The position numbers and the translations under genes were made by a program. The notes under the pieces are model-generated. The model was not told the DNA's origin, made no database searches, and worked only from the letters and a program-made list of their open reading frames with translations. This document shows positions 16,102-24,458 of a stretch of 64,000 nt of DNA, one piece after another (the stretch's first letter is position 1; each line of letters starts with the position of its first letter). Source of the stretch: Pseudomonadota bacterium. Its GTDB lineage: Bacteria > Myxococcota_A > Polyangia > Haliangiales > Haliangiaceae. The stretch is taken from contig JAEYYV010000103.1 in assembly GCA_023428295.1 (NCBI GenBank), positions 1-64,000 of the forward strand. Reading direction: 5' to 3'.

Positions 16102-17283
16102 ATGACCACTGAAGACACACGACCGTTGGTGCTGTACGTGGACGACGAGCGCGCCAACCGCATCGTCCTCGAGCACTCGTTGAAGTCGGACTTCAACATC
16201 GCGGTGCTCGACAGCGGCGAGAAAGCCATCGCCGCGTTCGAGCAGCGCGAGGTCGCCGTGCTCGTGACGGATATGCGCATGCCCGGGATGGAGGGCGATC
16301 AGCTGCTGCGCATCGTGAAAGAGCGATGGCCCTCCACCATCCGCATGGTGATGACGGCGCACCAGGACATCGGTCCGATCCTGCGCGCGATCAACGAAGG
16401 CCTCGTCGCTCGCTACATCATCAAGCCGTTCGAGCGCCCCGAGCTCGTGCAGGTGCTGCGCTGGGCGTGTGAAGCGTGGGCGTTCGGCAAGGACTCGCAG
16501 GCGCTCCAACATCGATTGATGGAGACAGAGCGACTCGCCACGCTCGGCAGCATCGCGGGCCTCTTGGTCCACGATCTTCGCCAGCCGCTGATGTCGCAGC
16601 TCGTGAACATCGAGCACGTCGGCGAGCTAGCCAAGGACGCGGCGATCATCATCAAGCTGATCGAAGACTCGTCACTTCCCGACGACGTGAAGCATCGGAC
16701 GACCGCGATCCTCGGAGATCTGGACGGTGTCGTCACGGATCTCAAGCATTCGACCTTGCACCTCAGCGAGATGATCAGCGGCCTGCGCGATCTCGGCCGG
16801 CCGCGCGCGGCGCGCAAGGACACGAAGCCTTCCATCGATCCGCTACCGATCATCAAGCACGCGATGGCGGTGTGTCAGGAAGTGGCGATGAAGGCGCGCG
16901 CCACCATCACGTACACGGGGGGGAGCAAGCTGCCCAACGTGGGCATGAATCAAACCGAGCTGATGCAGGTGCTGATCAACGTCGTCGCCAATGCCGCGCA
17001 GGCCGTGGCGGCGCGCGGCGTGCCCAACGGCACGGTTCAGATCTCGTCGCGCACATCACCGCAGGTGGTCGAGCTGTCCATCTCCGACAGCGGTATCGGC
17101 ATGGATGCGGAGACGCTGGCCAAGGTCGGCACGCCCTTCTTCACCACGCGAGAGGAAGGCACGGGCCTCGGTATCGCGCAGTGTCAGCGACTCGTGGGTA
17201 ACGTTGGTGGTCGCTTCGCCATCGCGAGCAAGCGCGGCGAAGGCACGACCGTCACCATCACGCTTCCCATCGCCCAGACCTGA
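16102..17283 (+). CDS. Receiver-histidine kinase
   Basis: A 393-residue protein with the receiver first: DDE pocket, acceptor Asp in VLVTDMRMPGM, Lys in IIKPFE. The transmitter follows, with His in GLLVHDLRQPLMSQ and ATPase boxes NVVANAAQAV, DSGIGM, FFTTREEGTGLGIA. It is soluble. The receiver-kinase order is typical of proteins that take phosphate from one kinase and tune another. It lies 49 bases after the double kinase and is the last gene of the + strand cluster. Its stop codon lies in a hairpin shared with the converging PEBP gene. Confidence 0.92.
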   Translation: MTTEDTRPLVLYVDDERANRIVLEHSLKSDFNIAVLDSGEKAIAAFEQREVAVLVTDMRMPGMEGDQLLRIVKERWPSTIRMVMTAHQDIGPILRAINEGLVARYIIKPFERPELVQVLRWACEAWAFGKDSQALQHRLMETERLATLGSIAGLLVHDLRQPLMSQLVNIEHVGELAKDAAIIIKLIEDSSLPDDVKHRTTAILGDLDGVVTDLKHSTLHLSEMISGLRDLGRPRAARKDTKPSIDPLPIIKHAMAVCQEVAMKARATITYTGGSKLPNVGMNQTELMQVLINVVANAAQAVAARGVPNGTVQISSRTSPQVVELSISDSGIGMDAETLAKVGTPFFTTREEGTGLGIAQCQRLVGNVGGRFAIASKRGEGTTVTITLPIAQT

Positions 17284-17309
17284 CTCCCACGGACAGTGGA
17301 CACGAGTCA
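17281..17309. terminator. Hairpin built from two converging stop codons
   Basis: TGACTCCCAC (17281-17290) and GTGG (17296-17299) plus GAGTCA (17304-17309) form an interrupted stem. The outer bases are the TGA stops of the two convergent genes. There is no T-run on either side, so bidirectional termination is only a possibility. Confidence 0.35.
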
Positions 17310-17897
17310 GGGCGCGAATGTCCCGACGAGTGCTCCCGTGCCGAGGTTGTTTGTCTCGAGCTCGGCCACGAGCTGTGGTCGCATCGTGTCCATCGTCGCG
17401 TCCGGAACCGTCTCGGTCGCGAGCGCGTAGATCTTGTGCTCGTACATCGAGGGCTGGTTCGGGCACGGCCCCTCGTAGCCACGCACGTTGGTCCACGCAC
17501 GCACCTGATGCGCGCCCGGCACGGACGGCGGCGCGTAGAGCTTCTCGACGTCGCCGGGGATCGATCGCAGCGTGCCTGGAATGTCATAGATCGCCGAGTG
17601 CACGAGCCCGTTGTTCAGATCGGTAAACACGATCGCGAAGCTCATCGTCCCGGCGGGGACATCGCTCCACGCGAGAGGCGGCGATCGATTGGTGCCTCCG
17701 CGCTCGGTGCAAACGTGATCGAGCGGAATCGCCGCACCGTCTGCATAGGCAGTGCTCGTGAGCGAGAGTTGCGGCGCAGCGTCGATGGGTGCGTCGTCGG
17801 TCTTGATGTCACTCGGGTACGTCGCATCGGAGGGCGCCCCGCCGTCATCTCCACACGCTCCGAGTAGCAGCCCGACACCCATCCATGCGAGTCGCAT
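17307..17897 (-). CDS. PEBP (YbhB/YbcL, Raf-kinase-inhibitor-like) family lipoprotein
   Basis: A 196-residue exported protein with a lipobox LLLGAC at residues 10-15, so it should be a membrane-anchored lipoprotein. After a Asp-rich linker comes a phosphatidylethanolamine-binding fold: SPPLAWSDVPAGTMSFAIVFTD, VHSAIYDIP, and GYEGPCPNQ, which matches the conserved G-x-x-G-P-C-P ligand loop of the bacterial family. Bacterial members have no settled function. It is convergent with the receiver-kinase, and the downstream receiver gene is a separate unit upstream on the same strand. Confidence 0.9.
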   Translation of the reverse strand: MRLAWMGVGLLLGACGDDGGAPSDATYPSDIKTDDAPIDAAPQLSLTSTAYADGAAIPLDHVCTERGGTNRSPPLAWSDVPAGTMSFAIVFTDLNNGLVHSAIYDIPGTLRSIPGDVEKLYAPPSVPGAHQVRAWTNVRGYEGPCPNQPSMYEHKIYALATETVPDATMDTMRPQLVAELETNNLGTGALVGTFAP

Positions 17898-17915
17898 CTC
17901 CGCATGATAGTCCGG

Positions 17916-18326
17916 TTACGGACCGCGCGGGCGCTTGGATGCGGCCCGCAGGATCTCCGCGAGGCGGGCGAGCCCGAACGGCTTGCTGGTCTGCTCGTCG
18001 AAGTTCTCGTCGGGCACCATGCTCCTCGACGACATCCCGGCGATGTACAGCGGCGCGGTCGAGCGCAGGCGCAGCTGCTTCGCGACCTCGTAGCCCGTCA
18101 TGTCGGGGAGCACCATGTCGAGCAGGACGACGTGGGGCTCGAACGTCGCCGCTTCGGTCAGCGCGGCGCCTCCCGAGAACACCGCGCGCGCGTCGTGACC
18201 TCGCGTTCGGAGCTGTCGACACAGTCCATTCGCGATGGACTGATAGTCGTCCACGACCAACACCTTCACGAGATCGAGAGTCACATCTGCACCGATCATC
18301 CTCAATCGCGCTTTCGTCGCCCTCAC
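17916..18326 (-). CDS. Single-domain response regulator (receiver only)
   Basis: A receiver of about 125 residues with no output domain: acidic pocket VVDDYQ, acceptor Asp in VVLLDMVLPDMTG, a Ser in GMSSRS and a Lys in TSKPFG. The function must be phosphotransfer or protein contact. Start choices are GTG 18326, ATG 18299 or GTG 18269; the domain begins only at LVKVLVVDDY, so a later start would be enough. I cannot tell which kinase it serves; the receiver-kinase on the opposite strand is near. Confidence 0.85.
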   Translation of the reverse strand: MRATKARLRMIGADVTLDLVKVLVVDDYQSIANGLCRQLRTRGHDARAVFSGGAALTEAATFEPHVVLLDMVLPDMTGYEVAKQLRLRSTAPLYIAGMSSRSMVPDENFDEQTSKPFGLARLAEILRAASKRPRGP

Positions 18327-18341
18327 GAAAGACGCTCTGCC

Positions 18342-18356
18342 GCCGCAATTTGCGGC
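18342..18356 (-). terminator. Hairpin downstream of the beta-propeller gene
   Basis: GCCGCA and TGCGGC form a perfect 6-base stem with loop ATT, 13 bases beyond the stop codon on the minus strand. A second small hairpin, GTTCGG-TTA-CCGAAC, holds the stop codon in its loop. No T-run follows. Confidence 0.3.
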
Positions 18357-18368
18357 ATGGCGGTTCGG

Positions 18369-19703
18369 TTACCGAACGGATAGGAGCGTGACGGTTCCGA
18401 TGGTCTTGCCGTCGTAGGCGTACGCCGCGAGGCGGTCCTTGCCGAGGCCACCCTCGACATGGACGACGCTGAACGCGCCGGGGAGGCGCCCACGCTCGCG
18501 AAGCGTGCCGCGGTCCAGCACGACGAGCTCGGTGTCGAGGGCAACGGCGATCAGGGTTTCACCGAACGTGACGCTCGTCGCCGAGAGCCGGGCCCGCGCG
18601 GTTTCGGTGCCGCTCGCGTCGTAGGCGATCATGTCGTGCTTGTCATGCACCACAAAGCCACCTCGCCCGTCGAGCTGGAAGCTCGCGCCCTTCGCGAGGG
18701 ACACCGTCGCGATCGCGCGGCCCGTGGCGGGATCGAGGATCACGAGCGAGGTCGCGTCGTCGACCACGGTGGCCGGGGTCGTTCCACGGACCCACGCGAA
18801 CGCACCCGATGGGAGCTTCGCGATCCATCGCGATCTGCCGGTGCGCTCGTCGTACAGCTCGGCGATGCCTGGCCCCGGCGCGGGCATGCGCAGGTCCAAG
18901 AGCCGGCCACCCGGCACGGGCGTCACGATGTGGCGACCGTGCGAGGGCAGCGCTGTCCCGCTCCAGCGCTTGGTCCCGGTCGCGCAGTCCACGGCGAGGA
19001 TCGCCTCGGTGAATCCATAGAACCAACACGTCTTGCCGTCGGGCGAGTGACCGCCGAACTGCGAGCCTTGTTTCAGGCGCCACACTTCGGTGCCCGTTGT
19101 CAGATCGATCGCGGCGGTGATCCTGTCGCCACGTACGTTGCCTTTGCGCGGCTTCTGTCCGGCGTCCTCGGCGCTGACGAGCGCGAGGTTGCCCGCCTTG
19201 CCAAACAGCTGCTCCGACATCCCCCAGCAGCCCGCCGAGCGGGACGGAGTCCCGTTCTCGTCGGACTCGTGATACGCGATGTACGTCTTCTGATAGCGCG
19301 GTCCGAGGTCCTTGTTGGTCGCAGGATCGAAGACCTGAAAGCTGCACTGGCAGCGCTGCGCCGCGGCGCCCTCGGCGAGATCGAGCCAGCAACCGCCGTC
19401 GCGCCACTCCACGCCGTTAAAGCCACGCGTGCCGAGCGCGCGGACCTTGCCCGTCGACGGTGCGATCGATGACAGCGTCTCGCCAAACCACGCGAGCACG
19501 TCGCCGCCACTCGTGTGCAGCGTGTGCCGACCCTTCGCCTCTTGGATCACCTTCGACGTCCACGACTTCGTTCCCGTCGCTGCGTCGAAGCCCGACACGG
19601 TGAGGAACGTGTCGTCGATGACGACCAGCCGGCCGCCGATCGGCGCTGCATCCCACGCGGGGATCTTGGCGAGCACGACGAGGCCGATCAGCGGCAGCAG
19701 CAT
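18369..19703 (-). CDS. PQQ-like beta-propeller exported protein
   Basis: About 444 residues. A hydrophobic N-terminus (MLLPLIGLVVLAKIPAW) may be a signal peptide or anchor. The body is a seven- or eight-bladed propeller of repeated D-x-x-T-G-x-x-x-W units (FDAATGTKSWT, IDLTTGTEVWR, VDCATGTKRWS, YDERTGRSRW, LDPATGRAIA), as in BamB and PQQ dehydrogenase-like proteins. A Cys cluster (residues about 116-160) is unusual. No PQQ-binding residues are evident, so a scaffold role is more likely than an enzyme. I place the start at ATG 19703; the frame upstream overlaps recD2. It is probably cotranscribed with recD2, 7 bases upstream. Confidence 0.75.
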   Translation of the reverse strand: MLLPLIGLVVLAKIPAWDAAPIGGRLVVIDDTFLTVSGFDAATGTKSWTSKVIQEAKGRHTLHTSGGDVLAWFGETLSSIAPSTGKVRALGTRGFNGVEWRDGGCWLDLAEGAAAQRCQCSFQVFDPATNKDLGPRYQKTYIAYHESDENGTPSRSAGCWGMSEQLFGKAGNLALVSAEDAGQKPRKGNVRGDRITAAIDLTTGTEVWRLKQGSQFGGHSPDGKTCWFYGFTEAILAVDCATGTKRWSGTALPSHGRHIVTPVPGGRLLDLRMPAPGPGIAELYDERTGRSRWIAKLPSGAFAWVRGTTPATVVDDATSLVILDPATGRAIATVSLAKGASFQLDGRGGFVVHDKHDMIAYDASGTETARARLSATSVTFGETLIAVALDTELVVLDRGTLRERGRLPGAFSVVHVEGGLGKDRLAAYAYDGKTIGTVTLLSVR

Positions 19704-19710
19704 CGCGCGA

Positions 19711-21894
19711 TCATGACATGGCGGCGCGGACGCGCTCGGCAAACCACGTGTAGCGCCGCTTCGCGTCGGCGTTCTTCACCGCGAGCCCGACAGCGCGCTT
19801 GCTCCCGACGAGGACGACGAGCTTCTTGCCACGCGTCACGCCGGTATAGAGGAGCGAGCGCTGCAACATCATGTAGTGCTGGGTCACGAGCGGGATCACG
19901 ACGGCCGGGTACTCCGAGCCCTGACTCTTGTGCACGCTGACCGCGTACGCGTGGACGAGCTGATCGAGCTCTCCGCGCTCGTACACCACGAGCTCCTCGC
20001 GATCGAAGTCGACGAGCAGCTTGTTATCCTCGGTGTTGATGCGGGCGATGACGCCGATGTCGCCGTTGAACACGTTGCGCTCGTAGTCGTTGCGCAGCTG
20101 CATCACCTTGTCGCCCGCGCGAAACACGCGCTCGCCGCGCACGAGCTCGGCCTTGCCGCCCGCCGGGTTGAGCTTTGCCTGCAGCGCGTGGTTGAGCGCG
20201 CTCGTGCCGAGCTCGCCGCGGTGCATCGGCACGAGGACCTGCACCTGCGTCACCGGATCGAAGCCGAACCGCGACGGGATCCGGTTCGCGACGAGATCGA
20301 CGATCGTCTCGCGCGCGGCATCCGGATCGTCGCGCGAGATGAAGTAGAAGTCCGACGTGGTGGTGCCCGCCGGCGTCTCCAGCTCCGGCATCTCACCGCT
20401 GTTGATGCGGTGAGCGGACACGACGATCTTCGACTCGGCCGCTTGCCGGAAGATCTCGGTCAACCGGATCACCGTCGCCGCGCCGGACCCGATCGTGTCG
20501 CCGAGCACCGCGCCTGCGCCCACGGACGGCAGCTGATCGATATCGCCGACGAGGCACAGCTGCGACCCGGCGCGCATCGCCGACAGCAGCGACTTGAACA
20601 GGCGCGCGTCCACCATCGAGGACTCGTCGATGATCACCATGTCCGCGTCGAGCGGCTTCTCCTTGTTCTTCGTGAAGCCACCCGCCTGCGGCTGGTACTC
20701 GAGCAAGCGATGGATCGTGGTGGCCTCGTGCGCCGTGGCTTCCTGCAGCCGCTTCGCCGCGCGTCCGGTCGGAGCCGCGAGCGAGACTCTGCGGTGCGTC
20801 AGCTTCGCGAGGTGCACGATCGCCTTCACGATCGTCGTCTTGCCGACGCCCGGTCCGCCGGTGATCACGACGACCTTGTCGAGCAGGGCCGCCTCGACGG
20901 CCTTGCGTTGCTGCGCGGCGAGCGTGACGCCGGTGACCGCCTCGAACGCGTGGATCGCCGCGTGAACATCGAGCGCCATGCCGCGCGCCGGCGTCTTCGC
21001 GATCTCCGCGAGCAGCGCCGCGGCCTGCGCTTCCGCCTCGTACGCATCGACGAGCTCCGTGCACGCGCCGCGGTCCCCGAGCGACTCGCGGATCACGCGA
21101 CCGGCGAGCGCGAGCGCACCGAGCCGCGGCGCGATGAGATCCGTCGCGATGCCGAGCAGCTCTGCCGCCGCAGCCACCAGCTCGTCGTCGGGCAGATGCA
21201 TGTGGCCGTCCTCGTTGGCCGTCTGCAGCGCGTGCAAGAGACCCGCTTCGATGCGCTCCGGTGCATCGCGCGCCATGCCGAGCTTCTCCGCGATGGTGTC
21301 CGCGGAGCGAAAGCCGATGCCCCACACTTCGTGCGCGAGGCGATACGGGTTTGCCTTGACGATCGCGATCGTCTCCTTGCCGTAGCGCTTCACGATGCGC
21401 GCCGCGAACGCATCGCTCACGCCGTTGCCGCGCAAGAACACCATCACCTCCTCGACGTGACGATGCGCGCCGATCGCTTCGGCGATCTCCTTGGCGCGCG
21501 CGCTGCCGATGCCCGGCACCTCGGTCAACCGATGCGGCGCATCGCGGATCACCTCGAGCGTCTCGGTGCCGAACGTCGCGACGATCCGCTTCGCGTACGC
21601 AGGACCGATGCCGGGGATCATTCCCGAGCTCAGGTACTTCTCGATGCCGTACGGCGTTTTCGGGACCTTCTGCGAGAACGACGAGACCTTGAACTGACGG
21701 CCCCACTTCTTGTCGTCGACCCACACGCCGTGCAGCGTGTACGGCACGCCCTCCTGGATCTCGACGAGATGACCGACGACGGTCACCGGCACCTTGCCCG
21801 CCGCTGGCGTGAAGCGCGCGACGGTGTATCCCGAGTCCTCGCCCTTGAACACGACGCGCTCGAGCGTTCCCTCGATAGTGACGTCCGCCGCCAT
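19711..21894 (-). CDS. recD2: RecD2-like ATP-dependent DNA helicase
   Basis: A 727-residue SF1B helicase of the RecD2 type, the stand-alone form found in bacteria without RecBC partners. An N-terminal OB-like region (EGTLERVVFKGEDSGYTVARF) is followed by helix-hairpin-helix units (MIPGIGPAYAKRIV, EVPGIGSARAKEIA). The motor has Walker A GGPGVGKTTIVKA (about residue 345), DESSMVD as motif II, and C-terminal HKSQGSEYPAVVIP and LLYTGVTRGKKLV. RecD2 unwinds 5' to 3' and acts in repair and replication fork maintenance. Start ATG; it follows a small coiled-coil gene by 4 bases and precedes the propeller gene by 7. Confidence 0.95.
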   Translation of the reverse strand: MAADVTIEGTLERVVFKGEDSGYTVARFTPAAGKVPVTVVGHLVEIQEGVPYTLHGVWVDDKKWGRQFKVSSFSQKVPKTPYGIEKYLSSGMIPGIGPAYAKRIVATFGTETLEVIRDAPHRLTEVPGIGSARAKEIAEAIGAHRHVEEVMVFLRGNGVSDAFAARIVKRYGKETIAIVKANPYRLAHEVWGIGFRSADTIAEKLGMARDAPERIEAGLLHALQTANEDGHMHLPDDELVAAAAELLGIATDLIAPRLGALALAGRVIRESLGDRGACTELVDAYEAEAQAAALLAEIAKTPARGMALDVHAAIHAFEAVTGVTLAAQQRKAVEAALLDKVVVITGGPGVGKTTIVKAIVHLAKLTHRRVSLAAPTGRAAKRLQEATAHEATTIHRLLEYQPQAGGFTKNKEKPLDADMVIIDESSMVDARLFKSLLSAMRAGSQLCLVGDIDQLPSVGAGAVLGDTIGSGAATVIRLTEIFRQAAESKIVVSAHRINSGEMPELETPAGTTTSDFYFISRDDPDAARETIVDLVANRIPSRFGFDPVTQVQVLVPMHRGELGTSALNHALQAKLNPAGGKAELVRGERVFRAGDKVMQLRNDYERNVFNGDIGVIARINTEDNKLLVDFDREELVVYERGELDQLVHAYAVSVHKSQGSEYPAVVIPLVTQHYMMLQRSLLYTGVTRGKKLVVLVGSKRAVGLAVKNADAKRRYTWFAERVRAAMS

Positions 21895-21898
21895 CGCG

Positions 21899-22261
21899 CT
21901 ACCGCGGACGGCTCCACGCGCTGCGCGTGATGTTCTCGACGATCTGGCGCAGCTTCGCGATGGCTTCGTCGCGCAGCTCTACCGACGACGGTGCGGCGAG
22001 CTCCTCGAGAAGCGGCGCGATGAGCGACAGCGAGTCGTCGTCGAGCAGGCCGAGCAGCTTGCGCGAATCCTCGAGCAGCGATGCGCGACGGCGATGCACC
22101 GTGAGCCACGGCGGCGGCACGGCGTCACGCGCGTGTACCGGCGTCTCCGGCTCCCAGCGATCCTCGGGCTCGGGCGAGAGCCGGGCGAGCTGCTCGCGCA
22201 CGACCTCGAGCTCTCGCTCGAGCGCGCTCGCACGCGTGTACAGATCGTCGCGCGAGCCCAT
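21899..22261 (-). CDS. Small coiled-coil protein of unknown function
   Basis: A 120-residue soluble protein. Residues 5-32 form a heptad helix (LYTRASALERELEVVREQLARL) followed by a Pro-rich linker and a second helical half (LLEELAAPSSVELRDEAIAKLRQIVENI). No family is recognised. It sits between the Cys-rich lipoprotein and recD2 with gaps of 4 bases on each side, so it belongs to the same transcript. Confidence 0.7.
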   Translation of the reverse strand: MGSRDDLYTRASALERELEVVREQLARLSPEPEDRWEPETPVHARDAVPPPWLTVHRRRASLLEDSRKLLGLLDDDSLSLIAPLLEELAAPSSVELRDEAIAKLRQIVENITRSAWSRPR

Positions 22262-22265
22262 CGCG

Positions 22266-22559
22266 TTAGCCTCGCGCGCCCGCGGTCTGGTTCGGCGCGC
22301 CGTCGATGTACTCGACCGCGTCCTTACACGACAGGCTCTCGTAGCCCATCAGCGAGTCCTCGTCGCGAAACACGTCGGGGCACTCGATGTTGCAGCGCGT
22401 GCGATCCTCCTCGGAGTGACCGGGCTTGCACTCGACGTAGTGCGTGCACGCGCCATCACACGTGCCGGTGAGCCGCGGCGTGGTCAGTCGCTTGACGATG
22501 CAGCCGGCCATCGCACTGCCCAGCGCGAGTGCGAGCACGATGCTCTTGCCAAACGTCAC
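22266..22559 (-). CDS. Small Cys-rich lipoprotein
   Basis: A 97-residue lipoprotein starting at GTG 22559, which overlaps the stop of the enoyl-CoA hydratase gene (GTGA). The signal sequence SIVLALALGSAMAGC gives a lipobox ending in Cys19. The mature part carries six more Cys in the order C-x3-C-x5-C, then C-x3-C, then one more (GTCDGACTHYVECK, RCNIEC, SLSCKD), which suggests three disulfides. I do not know the function. The longer open frame (to 22985) is a shadow of the hydratase gene. Confidence 0.7.
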   Translation of the reverse strand: MTFGKSIVLALALGSAMAGCIVKRLTTPRLTGTCDGACTHYVECKPGHSEEDRTRCNIECPDVFRDEDSLMGYESLSCKDAVEYIDGAPNQTAGARG

Positions 22560-23314
22560 TGCGTGGGGCTCCCGTGCCGGCCGGCGCCGCGCGAGAACCG
22601 CACCGCACCTTCCATGGCCTCGACGAGCGCACGCGATCCGAGCTCGAGCTCCTTGGCGAGCGCCGCGTCGAGATCGAGATCGTGTTGCAGGTATGCGCTC
22701 GTGCGATCCGCGCGCAGCGCAGCTTGCGGTAACGCGGCGAGCTCGGCCGCGAGGGCTTGCGCGGCAGCGAGCGACGTCCCCGCCGGGACCACGCGGTTCA
22801 CGAGCCCGAACGACAGCGCCTCCGGCGCGCTCACCGCGCGTCCCGTGAGGATGAGATCGAGCGCGCGCGACAGGCCGATCAAGCGCGGCAAGCGGATCGT
22901 CCCGCCATCGATCAGCGGCACGCCGAACCGCCGGCAGAACACGCCGAGCACCGCGTCCTCGTCGGCGACGCGAAGATCGCACCACAGCGCGAGCTCGAGC
23001 CCGCCCGCGACCGCGTGCCCCGAGATCGCGGCGATCACCGGCTTGGACAGCAGCATGCGCGAAGGCCCCATCGGCCCATCGCCGTCGGGTTCGACGCGGT
23101 TGGGAGTCCCCGCGGCCATCGCCTTCAGATCCGCCCCCGCGCAGAACGTGCCGTGGTCACCGCCGAGCACGGCGACGCGCGCGCTGGCATCGGCATCGAA
23201 CGCGCGGAACGCGTCGGCCAGCGCCTGCGCCGTGTCGCGATCGACAGCGTTCTTGGCGGCGCGGCGATCGATGATCACCGATGTCACCGCGCCCGCTCGC
23301 TCGATGCGAATCAT
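22556..23314 (-). CDS. Enoyl-CoA hydratase / crotonase family enzyme
   Basis: A 252-residue crotonase-fold protein. The CoA-binding and oxyanion-hole regions are GTFCAGADLKAM and SGHAVAGGLELALWCDLRVA. FCRRFGVPLIDGGTIRLPRLIG is a signature of a bacterial crotonase subgroup in which Asp replaces the second catalytic Glu. This group often acts on unusual acyl-CoAs or has isomerase activity, so ordinary beta-oxidation hydration is not certain. ATG start; it is the first gene of the minus-strand run ending in the propeller gene, and is divergent from pfkA with a 25-base gap. Confidence 0.92.
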   Translation of the reverse strand: MIRIERAGAVTSVIIDRRAAKNAVDRDTAQALADAFRAFDADASARVAVLGGDHGTFCAGADLKAMAAGTPNRVEPDGDGPMGPSRMLLSKPVIAAISGHAVAGGLELALWCDLRVADEDAVLGVFCRRFGVPLIDGGTIRLPRLIGLSRALDLILTGRAVSAPEALSFGLVNRVVPAGTSLAAAQALAAELAALPQAALRADRTSAYLQHDLDLDAALAKELELGSRALVEAMEGAVRFSRGAGRHGSPTQ

Positions 23315-23339
23315 CCCAGGAGTCTAGTACAGTGCCGCC

Positions 23340-24458
23340 ATGGCTGGGTGTAAGCGAATCGCGATGCTGTCGAGCGGTGGGGACGCGCCAGGGATGAACG
23401 CCGCGATCCGCGCTGCTGCCCTGGTCGGCAGATCTCTCGGGGCAGACGTCGTCGGCGTCGAGCGCGGATACAAGGGCCTGCTCGAGGACGCGTTCGTTCC
23501 GCTGATGCCCTCTGACGTACAGGGCATTCTCCGAGAGGGCGGCACCATCCTCGGATCCGCACGCTGCAAAGAGTTTCATCACCGCGAGGTCCGCGACAAG
23601 GCGCGCTCGATCCTCGCGAACCGCGGCGTCGACGGCATCATCGTCATCGGCGGAAACGGCTCGCTGACCGGCGCGCTCCACCTCGCGGATCCCAAGGAGA
23701 TCGGCAGCGGTCCTCCGCTCCACGTCATCGGGATCCCCGCATCGATCGACAACGATCTCGGGTTCTGCGGCATGTCGATCGGCGTCGACACGGCGATGAA
23801 CACGATCGTCGAGGCGGTGGACAAGATCGCCGACACGGCGAGCGCGCACGATCGCACCTTCATCATCGAGGTGATGGGCCGTGATTGTGGCTACCTCGCG
23901 ATGACCTCGGCGATCGCCGTCGGTGCGGACCTCGCGCTGTTCCCCGAGGCCGGCAAGCCCGAGGCTGCGATCGTCGACCAGATCGTGAACACCGTGCTCA
24001 CCGTTCGCAGCCGCTCGCGCAAGTCGCGCCGCGTGATCATCATCAAGGCCGAAGGCGTGGCGGTGCAGACCGAGCGCCTCAAGGAGCTCGTCGACGCGCG
24101 CCTCCAGGACAAGATGCCCGGCGCGGACTCGGCAGGCATCGAGACGCGCGTGACGGTGCTCGGTCACGTGGTGCGTGGCGGCCGGCCCTCGGCGCAGGAT
24201 CGGTTGATCGCGTCGCGCCTGGGCAACGTCGCCGTGCGCGCGCTCGTCGCGGGCGAGAACCGCAAGATGACGGCATGGATGCCGCCGACGGAGGTACCGG
24301 AGGACGTCGGACGTCCCTCGCCGGCGGATCCCAAGATCTGGCTCGTCGATCTCCCGGCGGTCCTCGTCGAGACGGAGAACCTCCTCAAGGGGCGCAGTCC
24401 GCTCACGCGTTGGCGCGCAGGCGCCTTCGACGAGATCGAGGACGCCGTGCTCCAGTGA
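23340..24458 (+). CDS. pfkA: 6-phosphofructokinase
   Basis: A 372-residue PfkA family enzyme that phosphorylates fructose 6-phosphate in glycolysis. Motifs are LSSGGDAPGMNAAIRA, the catalytic PASIDNDLGF and the substrate loop VMGRDCGYLA, with HVVRGGRPSAQDR further on. Where PPi-dependent enzymes have Lys (PKTIDND) this one has Ala, which points to ATP use. The nucleotide loop reads GGNGS instead of GGDGS, an Asp-to-Asn change at a Mg-binding position of E. coli PfkA. It is about 50 residues longer than E. coli PfkA. Its TGA overlaps the ATG of a hybrid histidine kinase (TGATG). Confidence 0.93.
   Translation: MAGCKRIAMLSSGGDAPGMNAAIRAAALVGRSLGADVVGVERGYKGLLEDAFVPLMPSDVQGILREGGTILGSARCKEFHHREVRDKARSILANRGVDGIIVIGGNGSLTGALHLADPKEIGSGPPLHVIGIPASIDNDLGFCGMSIGVDTAMNTIVEAVDKIADTASAHDRTFIIEVMGRDCGYLAMTSAIAVGADLALFPEAGKPEAAIVDQIVNTVLTVRSRSRKSRRVIIIKAEGVAVQTERLKELVDARLQDKMPGADSAGIETRVTVLGHVVRGGRPSAQDRLIASRLGNVAVRALVAGENRKMTAWMPPTEVPEDVGRPSPADPKIWLVDLPAVLVETENLLKGRSPLTRWRAGAFDEIEDAVLQ

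Noticed and set aside
19876..21930. Plus-strand open frame of 684 codons opposite recD2
   Set aside because: Low-complexity Arg/His/Asp composition and no domains; the RecD2 motifs are on the minus strand.
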